The position numbers and the translations under genes are program-made. This document shows positions 16,063 to 22,978 of a stretch of 44,858 bases of DNA, one piece after another (the first letter of the stretch is position 1; every line of letters starts with the position of its first letter). Source of the stretch: Candidatus Obscuribacterales bacterium (GTDB lineage Bacteria > Cyanobacteriota > Vampirovibrionia > Obscuribacterales > Obscuribacteraceae); assembly GCA_019752635.1 (NCBI GenBank), contig JAIELX010000039.1, positions 1 to 44,858 of the forward strand, in the 5' to 3' direction. The notes beneath the pieces were generated by a model that did not search any database, had not been told where the DNA came from, and saw only the letters and a program-made list of their open reading frames with translations.

Positions 16063-16497
16063 TTACTCGGAATCGGAGTTCAGGAATTCCATAACCTTCT
16101 CCCGGAACCGGTGCGCATCCTCCTGATGCCAGTGCCAGTCCCCTTCCCAATCATGTTCCGTCATGTACCTCCGAAGGGACTCCTTATCCGCAAACCACTT
16201 CACCGAATCCTGCAGGTGATCCATCAACGACTGCAGTTCTTCGATGCTCGCACAATGTTGCAGCGCGTCGCATCCCGAGCACGATCCCCACCCGAACTCC
16301 AACAGTCCGTATTTATGGTCCGGTTCATCACCGTCCGCAATCAGCCTGTAGGAGTCCCCTTGATAGTCGTTCACGTCATGCGAAACCAGGGTCCGCTGCC
16401 CGAAAGCAGTGACCATCGGCTCGTAGCAGTAAACGTCCACATACGGCTGGTTCGGCATCTGCTGCGGGTAAACGTTGAAAACGTTGATTCGCGCCAT
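16063..16497 (-). CDS. conserved-looking hypothetical protein, 144 aa
   Basis: I cannot name a family. The protein has a well-structured look: an N-terminal strand-rich part (INVFNVYPQQ, VDVYCYEPMVTAFG), a central GWGSCSGCDALQHC segment with three closely spaced Cys, and a helical C-terminal half rich in Trp, His and acidic residues (ending near VMEFLNSDSE). The Cys cluster could bind a metal. The style resembles small hypothetical proteins of phages and actinobacteria, but that is recollection, not a search. Start ATG at 16497 with GGGAG 6 nt upstream. Upstream lies a structured intergenic element (16648-16735). Confidence 0.65.
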   Translation of the reverse strand: MARINVFNVYPQQMPNQPYVDVYCYEPMVTAFGQRTLVSHDVNDYQGDSYRLIADGDEPDHKYGLLEFGWGSCSGCDALQHCASIEELQSLMDHLQDSVKWFADKESLRRYMTEHDWEGDWHWHQEDAHRFREKVMEFLNSDSE

Positions 16498-16647
16498 GTC
16501 ATCTCCCGGCCGACAAGTCCCCCTTAGCTGGTGGTAGTCGGAAAGTCGAGAACAGGACGTTTACCCTTAGCAGCGCATCTCCTGAGCGGAATTGTGTCGA
16601 ATGAAACATAAGTTTGAACTAGAATTTCAGAACGCATCCTGGCGGCG

Positions 16648-16735
16648 CGGCATCACTGTGATGCCGTGCCGGTGGCCGGGGTGACTTGCCGGTGCTCATA
16701 GAGCAGGTAAGTTCGCCACCAGCGGTGCCACCAAG
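16648..16735. ncRNA. structured intergenic element of unknown type
   Basis: Two adjacent structures. First, CGGCATCAC/GTGATGCCG at 16648-16666 is an almost loop-free palindrome. Second, GCCGGTGGC (16668-16676) pairs with GCCACCAGC (16715-16723), enclosing ACTTGCC/GGTAAGT and the tip TGCTC/GAGCA. On the minus strand it would lie 150 nt before the start of the 16063-16497 gene (leader) and downstream of the secreted-protein gene. I recognise no known riboswitch; a complex terminator is equally possible. Confidence 0.3.
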
Positions 16736-16765
16736 ATGTTTCTGATACCCGATTCAAACCAACAG

Positions 16766-16781
16766 GTAGCCGCGGCTACCG
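16766..16781 (-). terminator. 16-bp palindrome past the secreted-protein stop
   Basis: GGTAGCCGCGGCTACC lies 15 nt beyond the stop of the minus-strand gene at 16796. As RNA it would fold with a minimal loop. Probably a 3'-end hairpin. Confidence 0.45.
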
Positions 16782-16795
16782 CTGCAACGTGCAAA

Positions 16796-17440
16796 TTACT
16801 TGACGGTCACCTTGACCGTTGCCTTGACCTTGCCGGCGGGGTCGACGAAACGGATCTCCGCGGTGCCCTTGCGAGCCGCCTTGATCTGCCACGCGACGAT
16901 GGTGTCGGCGTCCTTACGCTTCACCGGAGAAGCAACGGACTCGAGAACAGCTTCCTTCTGGCCGTCGGTGGTCACGACCGTCGGGGTCAGCATCGGGTCG
17001 AACAAGCCCGGGTCGCCCTTGAACTTGACCTCCACCAGGATCTTGTCGTTGGCCGAGACGTCCATCGTCGCCGGCTTCTTCGAGTAGTCGAGCGCGTGGT
17101 TCACCGGAGCCGGCGACACCTTCACCTTGATGGTGTACTTCTTCACCACCGTGGCCAGCCCCTGGCTGGGGAACACCACGTCGATCTCGCCCTCGCCGAC
17201 GCGAGTGGCCTTGAAGGAAGCGGTCTGGTTGAACGCGTTGTGCGGACGAGCCTCGAACAGCCCACCCTTGCCGTCGGTCTCCTTCGCGGTGATGCGGCCC
17301 TGCTTGTTCTCGAACGTCACGGTCTCGCCGACCACCAGGTCGAGCGTCTTGGGCACGGGCTGCCGCAGGTCGACAGTACCGGCCTGCACATTGACAAAGC
17401 TGACGAGGGCGAGCGCGAAAGCGGCGAACAATTTCTTCAT
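16796..17440 (-). CDS. exported protein of unknown function, 214 aa
   Basis: Clear signal peptide: MKK, a hydrophobic core of about 14 residues and a VQA-G cleavage site near residue 20. The mature part is rich in Val, Thr, Lys and Gly with alternating polar/hydrophobic strands, e.g. DLVVGETVTFENKQGRI, GEIDVVFPSQGLA, and a last strand KVKATVKVTVK. This is the look of two or three beta-sandwich (Ig-like) domains; no catalytic motif is seen and there are no Cys in the mature chain. Start ATG at 17440, with AAGGGA 9 nt upstream. Likely periplasmic or surface-associated. It stands alone between two long noncoding stretches. Confidence 0.7.
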   Translation of the reverse strand: MKKLFAAFALALVSFVNVQAGTVDLRQPVPKTLDLVVGETVTFENKQGRITAKETDGKGGLFEARPHNAFNQTASFKATRVGEGEIDVVFPSQGLATVVKKYTIKVKVSPAPVNHALDYSKKPATMDVSANDKILVEVKFKGDPGLFDPMLTPTVVTTDGQKEAVLESVASPVKRKDADTIVAWQIKAARKGTAEIRFVDPAGKVKATVKVTVK

Positions 17441-18270
17441 GGCGTTTCCCTTTCGATAAGTTCGAAATCCCGAACACACACCGCGAGCTATTCCACCAGG
17501 CACGAAGTCTGCTGTTTCTCTGTTATTAGTGACTTCGAATGCGGGTGCTGGCGTGAAAAAGCGGGATCTCGAAAATGGGTAAAGGCGGATAGCAACAGCA
17601 CTTTATTGACAAGCCCCCCTCCACCGACAGACCTGCACATAACATCTTTACCGACCTGCATTCAGCATTTCTCATTGATCGTCGAACCTCGCGCAAGCTT
17701 CACATAACGAACGCGGAATCTCCGTTGATCCTGCACCGCCGGTAGTGGCGTTCCCTTACTTTTGTTTGTCGGCAAAAGGGTAAATTGACAGCCGACCCGA
17801 CCAACCTTCCCCCGCAAGCCTTACTCCGCAAAGCTTTGCGCTACCCTTGCAACCACGCCGGCACCTGGTAGGCACGCTCGACGCAGCAGGTGACGGAAGG
17901 TGCGCTAATTGTTAAATAGATCGCTTACGGATCCCTTAACTAATTCTAGGAAAGGCGCCCGGGGCGTGGCGCCAAGCGGCCCCGGAGTCAAAGCCGAAGC
18001 CGCATGGGCCGTGCACTAGAGCATTCTCACATACATGGGCAGCAACAAGCGCTTGGCAACATTGTCTCAGCATGGCGTCCGGACTACTGTCAGGTGTTCC
18101 TCGTCACTCTCCGATCCAAGTATCCACGCAAACACCGCCTGCTGTTAGCCGTTACCCGACGTAAAGCCCTTGAACAGGGTCCGTGGTGACTTATCAGGCG
18201 GATTGCACTTTCTTCTTGAACCGCTGACTTGCTGCCAAACATGGAGCTAGTCAGGAAAGGACACCCTGCA
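17441..18270. other. 830-bp gene-free stretch
   Basis: Lies between the divergent exported-protein and CPBP-protease genes. Short open frames exist but none has a ribosome site. GGCGCC occurs twice around 17956-17976, overlapping a CGGGGC/GGCCCCG pairing, so a small structure could form there. Otherwise I see nothing. Confidence 0.5.
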
Positions 18271-19113
18271 ATGTTTAACCCGACGGTCAGACTTGCGCCG
18301 AACTTTCCCTGGACTTGGTCCGGATTCGGCGTCACATCGCTACTGGTGATTGTTTCTTTCTTGTTCGGAACTGTCGTGCTACCTCTCGGCCTGGTGATGG
18401 GGCTGACGTTCGTCTCAGCCGTGTCGCCCGATGCCGCCGCCGTGATTCAGCCGTTCATGGTCAATGCCGACGGCACTCCGACCACCCAATTCCAGACCTG
18501 GATGATGGTGGTGTCGTTCCTGGGTGGATTCGGCCTGGCATCGCTGTTCATCCGGGGTGCGATGCGGCGCGCCGGCACCTCAATGACGGAAGTCATGGGG
18601 CTGCACTTCCGCACCATCGCGGGCAACAATCCTCTGGTCACAGCGTGGAATGCCGCCTGGCGCGTCGTCGCCACCTACGGCGTCTGGATAATCATCGCCA
18701 TCGCGCTGTCACAGTTCGTGCCGGCCGGGCACCAGGACACGGTAGAATTCGCAAAGAGTCTCTCCGGCTGGGACCTGTTCCGGTTCGCCATCATGGCCGC
18801 CGTTGCCGCGCCCATCTTCGAAGAGATTGTGTTTCGCGGCTTCCTGTTCCAGGGGCTGCGCACCAATCTTCGCCGAGGGAGCGTCTTCGCCAATCGTGGC
18901 GGGCTGGCCGACCTCGTTGCGGTGTTCGTCAGTTCGGCTGTGTTCTCGCTGGCGCACATGCAGTTCAACCCGACGACCATGCTGATGTTGTTCCTGCTTG
19001 GCGCTCTGCACGCCGAGCTGTACCGCCGTTCCGGCAGCCTCTACTGCTGCATGATGTTGCACGCGGTCAACAATGGTCTTCAGGTGCTGCTACTCGTGCT
19101 GGCGATGCAGTAA
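18271..19113 (+). CDS. CPBP-family intramembrane metalloprotease
   Basis: Membrane protease of the CPBP (CAAX prenyl protease 2/Rce1-like, Abi) family. The three family motifs are present: EEIVFRG (Glu184, Glu185, Arg189), FSLAHMQ (His229) and HAVNN (His264, Asn267). About eight hydrophobic segments surround them. In bacteria such proteins act in bacteriocin self-immunity, peptide processing or unknown roles; isoprenylated substrates are not expected. Start ATG at 18271, with AAAGGA 9 nt upstream; an in-frame ATG 30 nt earlier is possible. Length 280 aa is normal. Its stop abuts the stop of the minus-strand cupin gene with no gap, so the two converge. Confidence 0.87.
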   Translation: MFNPTVRLAPNFPWTWSGFGVTSLLVIVSFLFGTVVLPLGLVMGLTFVSAVSPDAAAVIQPFMVNADGTPTTQFQTWMMVVSFLGGFGLASLFIRGAMRRAGTSMTEVMGLHFRTIAGNNPLVTAWNAAWRVVATYGVWIIIAIALSQFVPAGHQDTVEFAKSLSGWDLFRFAIMAAVAAPIFEEIVFRGFLFQGLRTNLRRGSVFANRGGLADLVAVFVSSAVFSLAHMQFNPTTMLMLFLLGALHAELYRRSGSLYCCMMLHAVNNGLQVLLLVLAMQ

Positions 19114-19470
19114 CTAAGCACCGGTGCGTCCGTAATCATCGCTGTAGCGCGTGATGTCTTCTTCCTCGAACGAGTCGCCGGTCTGCACCTCGATAATCTC
19201 CACCGGTTCACTGCTGGTGCAGGCGATGCGATGGCGCGTGCCACGCTTGACGAAGACATGCTCTCCGTAACCACATTCGCGAATCTGGTCGTCCAAAGTG
19301 ACGGTAGCGATGCCGCGAACAACGACCCAGTGCTCATCTCGATGCTTGTGGCTTTGCAAGCTCAGACGCTGGCCCGGATTGACCAGCAGCCGCTTAACCT
19401 TGGTACCGTTGGTTTCATCAAGGATAAAGAAGCTGCCCCACGGTCTGTCTGTTCTGTCGCTGTCGCCCAT
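19114..19470 (-). CDS. mannose-6-phosphate isomerase-type cupin
   Basis: Stand-alone cupin matching the C-terminal isomerase domain of bifunctional mannose-1-phosphate guanylyltransferase/mannose-6-phosphate isomerase (ManC/AlgA type). Motifs: RPWGSFFIL at the start, NPGQRLSLQSHKHRDEHW, where the His and Glu ligands of the cupin metal site lie, and VVVRGIATVTLDD. The C-terminus is acidic (DSFEEEDITRYSDDYGR), the EEDI(v/t)R ending typical of this domain. 118 aa is a whole single domain; no nucleotidyltransferase part is nearby. Start ATG at 19470 with AAGGGG 10 nt upstream. Possible role in fructose-6-P/mannose-6-P interconversion for surface polysaccharide; a sugar-binding cupin is the alternative. 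Confidence 0.85.
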   Translation of the reverse strand: MGDSDRTDRPWGSFFILDETNGTKVKRLLVNPGQRLSLQSHKHRDEHWVVVRGIATVTLDDQIRECGYGEHVFVKRGTRHRIACTSSEPVEIIEVQTGDSFEEEDITRYSDDYGRTGA

Positions 19471-19625
19471 CACTGGTCCCCTTACTCGGCGGACTAAATC
19501 GTACCACCTCGCAAATTGGCACACAAAGCCCGCGACGGTCCGCAGCCGCGAAACAACGCCAAGCGGGCGGCTACAGCATTTACAAGATTCGGTCTCCCAA
19601 GACCGGTTCCAAAGGAGTGTAACTC

Positions 19626-20084
19626 ATGCAAGCATTTCTCTTGCTGATTGCCAACCTCTTCCTGTACGGCACCATGGCCGTAGGGGTTGCAGTGGTCTCC
19701 GCGTACTTGTACGCCTACCTGCGCAGCGCACTGTGCCCCTGCGACGAACGGCGCAGCACCATCCTGGCAAGCGTCCTGACCGCCGGGCTCATCCTGTTCA
19801 GCCTGTGGCTGCTGCCGCAAGTCTGGGTCATGGATATCCCGTTGCTCAACATTCTGCCAATGCTCATCTACGTCGTCTACGCCGGCGCGGGTTTGGTCCA
19901 CCTGTGCATGTGGCGCTGGCTATTGCTCAGAGCACTCACCGAGCGCACAAAGTGGATCACCTGCCGCTGTCGCGGTGAGTGCGGATGCCAGCAGCCGGCT
20001 TCGGTCGAACCCTGCACTTGCCCGGCTACCGCTGACTGCGGTTGCGGACGCCGAGATGCCGCGCAGCCGGGCAGCGGGTCGTAA
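19626..20084 (+). CDS. membrane protein with five CxC motifs
   Basis: Unrecognised, 152 aa. Three hydrophobic segments (about 4-32, 46-64, 71-101). Cys pairs in CxC spacing occur at 37/39 (CPC, in the loop after helix 1) and four times in the polar tail: 113/115 (CRC), 119/121 (CGC), 130/132 (CTC) and 138/140 (CGC). Such a dense CxC tail is like metallothioneins or metal-chaperone sites, so metal binding at the membrane is a reasonable inference; a redox role is the alternative. Start ATG at 19626 with AAAGGAG 8 nt upstream. A long hairpin follows at 20129-20171. The next gene also encodes a three-helix membrane protein. Confidence 0.72.
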   Translation: MQAFLLLIANLFLYGTMAVGVAVVSAYLYAYLRSALCPCDERRSTILASVLTAGLILFSLWLLPQVWVMDIPLLNILPMLIYVVYAGAGLVHLCMWRWLLLRALTERTKWITCRCRGECGCQQPASVEPCTCPATADCGCGRRDAAQPGSGS

Positions 20085-20128
20085 CAACAAAATCATGGCT
20101 GCGGATCCCGCAGCTGACTCTTCCAATC

Positions 20129-20171
20129 GGCGTTGCCGGTCCGTAGCACTGTGCACGGACCCGGCAACGCC
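20129..20171 (+). terminator. 16-bp hairpin after the CxC protein gene
   Basis: GGCGTTGCCGG (20129-20139) pairs with CCGGCAACGCC (20161-20171) and the inner TCCGT with ACGGA, with one bulged C. Followed by CTTCTGTCT. Lies 45 nt past the stop. Confidence 0.6.
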
Positions 20172-20206
20172 CTTCTGTCTGCCAACACCAACTAGGAGTG
20201 AGTTCC

Positions 20207-20560
20207 ATGCATCCTTTCCTGCTTGCCCCGGTCGTTCTGATCCTCGGGCTTCCCTTCGCCATCGGTCTGTGGACCACGGCGCTCAAAATGTTCATGTTCC
20301 TGAAGCGCCAGGGGGCAACCGGCCAGACGTCGTTCGTCACGACCGTGGTCGTCATCGCAGCGACCATCTGCCTGCTGACTGCTCCCGCATGGCTCCTTGG
20401 CCCGGCCGGCTACGGGCTTGTCGCATGCGTGTGGCTGTTCTACGTCGGCATGGGTGCCAGTAAGGTCTGGCGGGTGATGCAGTTCCTCACGCGGGAACTG
20501 AACGCCGACCCGAATGACGACGTGCCGATGGACCTGAGGAAGAAGGACGGCGACAAGTAA
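20207..20560 (+). CDS. small membrane protein, 117 aa
   Basis: Unrecognised. Three hydrophobic segments: residues 4-24, 44-66 and 69-86, with short basic loops (FLKRQGATGQ). The C-terminus (about 30 residues) is polar and charged, ending MDLRKKDGDK, likely cytoplasmic. Start ATG at 20207, with AGGAG 8 nt upstream; a GTG nine bases earlier overlaps that site and is unlikely. Same size class and style as the other membrane proteins in this block, but no detectable sequence identity by eye. Confidence 0.65.
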   Translation: MHPFLLAPVVLILGLPFAIGLWTTALKMFMFLKRQGATGQTSFVTTVVVIAATICLLTAPAWLLGPAGYGLVACVWLFYVGMGASKVWRVMQFLTRELNADPNDDVPMDLRKKDGDK

Positions 20561-20582
20561 GTCGCTGCGCAGTGCCGATTCG

Positions 20583-20610
20583 GGTCCGCCACCACTAACG
20601 GTGGCGGACC
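20583..20610 (+). terminator. 11-bp hairpin after the membrane-protein gene
   Basis: Arms GGTCCGCCACC (20583-20593) and GGTGGCGGACC (20600-20610), loop ACTAAC, then TCCTCCTTCTTCTCG. Plausible terminator with a pyrimidine-rich tail; the loop resembles that of the hairpin at 15737. Confidence 0.65.
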
Positions 20611-20680
20611 TCCTCCTTCTTCTCGATTCCATCCCGGGCGCGACTCAGCAGCCCCATTAGCAGCCGCAGAAGGTGAACCC

Positions 20681-21853
20681 ATGAACAAAGTGTCCCCGGC
20701 AGTCGAACTGCTGTTCCAAGCAGCCGCGTCTGTCTACAAAGGAGCGCGCAGAGCGGCTCGACGTGTGTTCGAACGCTACGCTCCCGATTATCTCACCCTG
20801 CCGTTGATCCAACGGCAACCGAAAATTCTGACGCACGAACACCTCGACTGTTCGGTGCGCCCGCTAACTCTGTTGGAACTGTGGTCTGAGATCGGCTTCG
20901 AGAAAGCCGCCACGGTCCCATTCCCCGCAGAACTGCTTCGATCCTGGCATGCGGCCGGCAACAACCCGCGCAAGCGTCGAGACGTTGCCGACAAGTACCA
21001 GGAATACGTCGCCGGATTCGCTTCAGCTTCGCTGAAGAACTACGTCGATTGCATCGTCTGGACGGTGCTGCCGGCGATGCAGACCGCGGCGAATCTCTAC
21101 CGCATCACAAACGAACGCCTGGAGGATGCAGCCGCCGATGGTGTCATCGCCATGGAGCTTCGCTTTGCTCCGCAACTGCACACCGCCGGTGGGCTGTCGC
21201 TCGACGAAGTGATGCAATCGGTGGTCTCTGCAGTGGAGAACTTCCCGTTCGAGCTCCCGGTCAAGCTGATTATCTGCTCGCTGCGCCATGAAGACCGCGC
21301 CATGTGCAAGCAGCTCGTCGACCTGGCCATTCGCTACAAGCAGCACGTTTCCAAATTCGACCTGGCCGGCGACGAACACGCCAACCCTGGCGTTATCGAC
21401 TGGTGGCTGGAAGAAACAGCGCGCCTCAACGAACACGGCATCGGACGCACGGTTCACCTCTGGGAAACCGAGAAACCGACCGCAGAAGACCTGGAACGGT
21501 TGGAAGAAGGCAACATCAACGTGGTCGGTCATGCCATCCGCGGCAGCAGGCACGGCGATCGCATCGCCACCGTTTGCCCGACGAGCAATGTCGTCACCGG
21601 GCAGATCAGCCACTTCGCCAGACACCCGATCGACCGCATGTTTTTCGAAGGAGCGCGAGTCACCATCGATACCGACGGGACGCTCTTCACGCGAACCTCT
21701 GCCTCCAAGGAGTACGTGCTGCTCAAGCGATATTTCGGCTGGGGCAACACTGAATTCCTAGTCTGCAATTTGACAGCGTTGCAGCAAATCGAGATGGACC
21801 CGGCTGTGAAACAGCGCTTACGGGCTCGTCTGTTGCGCGATTATTGTCACTAA
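20681..21853 (+). CDS. adenosine-deaminase-like protein, paralogue 1
   Basis: Metal-dependent hydrolase of the adenosine/AMP deaminase superfamily. Metal-ligand motif THEHLDCSVRP (His52, His54), then a long helical region, FDLAGDEHANPG, a third His in TVHLWET (His259, with the likely catalytic Glu262), His284 in VVGHAIRG and Asp332 in IDTDGTLF. Two departures from classical deaminases: HAGE becomes HLWE and the conserved Asp-Asp pair becomes Asp-Gly. The first ~27 residues are an extra, helical, basic extension absent from its paralogue at 39674. 390 aa. Start ATG at 20681, AAGGTG upstream. The zinc site is complete, so it is probably an active deaminase or related hydrolase, but the substrate may not be adenosine. 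Single gene in the GC-rich block. Confidence 0.75.
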   Translation: MNKVSPAVELLFQAAASVYKGARRAARRVFERYAPDYLTLPLIQRQPKILTHEHLDCSVRPLTLLELWSEIGFEKAATVPFPAELLRSWHAAGNNPRKRRDVADKYQEYVAGFASASLKNYVDCIVWTVLPAMQTAANLYRITNERLEDAAADGVIAMELRFAPQLHTAGGLSLDEVMQSVVSAVENFPFELPVKLIICSLRHEDRAMCKQLVDLAIRYKQHVSKFDLAGDEHANPGVIDWWLEETARLNEHGIGRTVHLWETEKPTAEDLERLEEGNINVVGHAIRGSRHGDRIATVCPTSNVVTGQISHFARHPIDRMFFEGARVTIDTDGTLFTRTSASKEYVLLKRYFGWGNTEFLVCNLTALQQIEMDPAVKQRLRARLLRDYCH

Positions 21854-21957
21854 CATTCATTCTCTCATTTCGAGTAATCTGCCCGCGCCAGAGACTGCGC
21901 GATAAACAACGAGTTCCGACAGCGCAGTCCTGGCTGGTCGGACGGAGCGAAACGTCC

Positions 21958-22710
21958 ATGACGGAAATGCATAACCGTTTGATTCCGAAGTTCGATGAAA
22001 GCCGGCTGGGTCGCGAGACCGAACCTGTCGCCGGCAACCTGACCGATAGCGCCATCAAGGGAGACCCTGACACGGCGCTCACGACAATCGCCTTTCTTTT
22101 CGGCAATGTCAACCCGATGCGCCTGACGCAGACCGGGGTGCGCACATCGATGCTGGCACTGTACGCAGCCGGTGCCAATGTGCAAATGTCTCGATCCGAG
22201 CTGTGCGACCTGGCAGCCGAACCCGAACGCTACGCCAACCTGTTCAAGTTGCCGGAAAACTCCGCAGTTCCGAACGGGCGACTAGTCAGCTTCGTCGTCA
22301 ACCGCGCACGCGCGCGCGGTCATCGCGACGAGATTCCGCTCGGCAACAAGCTGGAGAACATCGGTCTCAAGCTTGTGCGGCTCCAGCTGTCCGATGCCTG
22401 CGAAGCGCGCGACGAAGACGATCTGGTCGAACTTCGCACCGTCGCATTCCAGTCGTTGAACCCCGATCCGCTCCGCATTACTGCTCCCAACCTGGCGTTG
22501 GCGATGCTGGCGATCTGGGCGGCCGGTGCCGATGTGACCCTAAACCCTGCGCACTACGCGCAGCTGATCAAGGACGCCGCGGTGAATTTGCGGCTTCACA
22601 CATCAAGCTGCCGCACGGAGCGCGTTCAATTCGTTCTGGACAAAGCGCACGAGCGTGCCGTTCAGGAAAATCTCGCCGGTGCCACTGCGGCGCAAGCAGT
22701 GCCGGCCTGA
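21958..22710 (+). CDS. hypothetical protein with a tandem ~90-aa duplication
   Basis: Unrecognised, 250 aa, soluble and helical. Two halves align by eye: the first repeat runs from about residue 36 (DPDTALTTIAFLFGNVNPMR) to 125, the second from about 153 (EDDLVELRTVAFQSLNPDPLR) to 237. Shared features are NP-x-R-(L/I)T, then AL-AAGA-V near the centre of each, and a final helix VSFVVNRARARG versus VQFVLDKAHERA. Start ATG at 21958, GGAG 10 nt upstream. It follows the deaminase-like gene by 104 bp on the same strand and ends at a 13-bp hairpin. No catalytic motif is apparent; a helical-repeat binding protein is a guess. Confidence 0.65.
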   Translation: MTEMHNRLIPKFDESRLGRETEPVAGNLTDSAIKGDPDTALTTIAFLFGNVNPMRLTQTGVRTSMLALYAAGANVQMSRSELCDLAAEPERYANLFKLPENSAVPNGRLVSFVVNRARARGHRDEIPLGNKLENIGLKLVRLQLSDACEARDEDDLVELRTVAFQSLNPDPLRITAPNLALAMLAIWAAGADVTLNPAHYAQLIKDAAVNLRLHTSSCRTERVQFVLDKAHERAVQENLAGATAAQAVPA

Positions 22711-22732
22711 TAATCGATCGGGGCACCGCAAG

Positions 22733-22762
22733 CGGGGAGGATGAGCAAACTCATCCTCCCCG
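22733..22762 (+). terminator. 13-bp hairpin ending the GC-rich block
   Basis: Arms CGGGGAGGATGAG (22733-22745) and CTCATCCTCCCCG (22750-22762), loop CAAA. The sequence then reads ACTTCGGGCCTTTTG, giving a short T run. Likely terminator. Confidence 0.7.
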
Positions 22763-22978
22763 ACTTCGGGCCTTTTGTGGTGCAACTTACGGAAGGAGCA
22801 ATCGGGCACCTTCCGTCCCGGCTTTTCGCTTAGGCACGCTCCCACTACTGCATTTAGTATTCTTGGCAAAAAATGCGGAAAGGTTGAATTGGTTAGCTGT
22901 TTTCACAGCGTCTCCATCTACCATTTCCGCACGTTCTCCCACTTCCGGATTGAAGCCGCCGAGCGAATGCGACCCTTA

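Noticed and set aside
17460..17480. GTTCGAAATCC resembling a tRNA T-arm
   Set aside because: No acceptor or anticodon arm can be paired around it; it lies just ahead of the exported-protein start codon.
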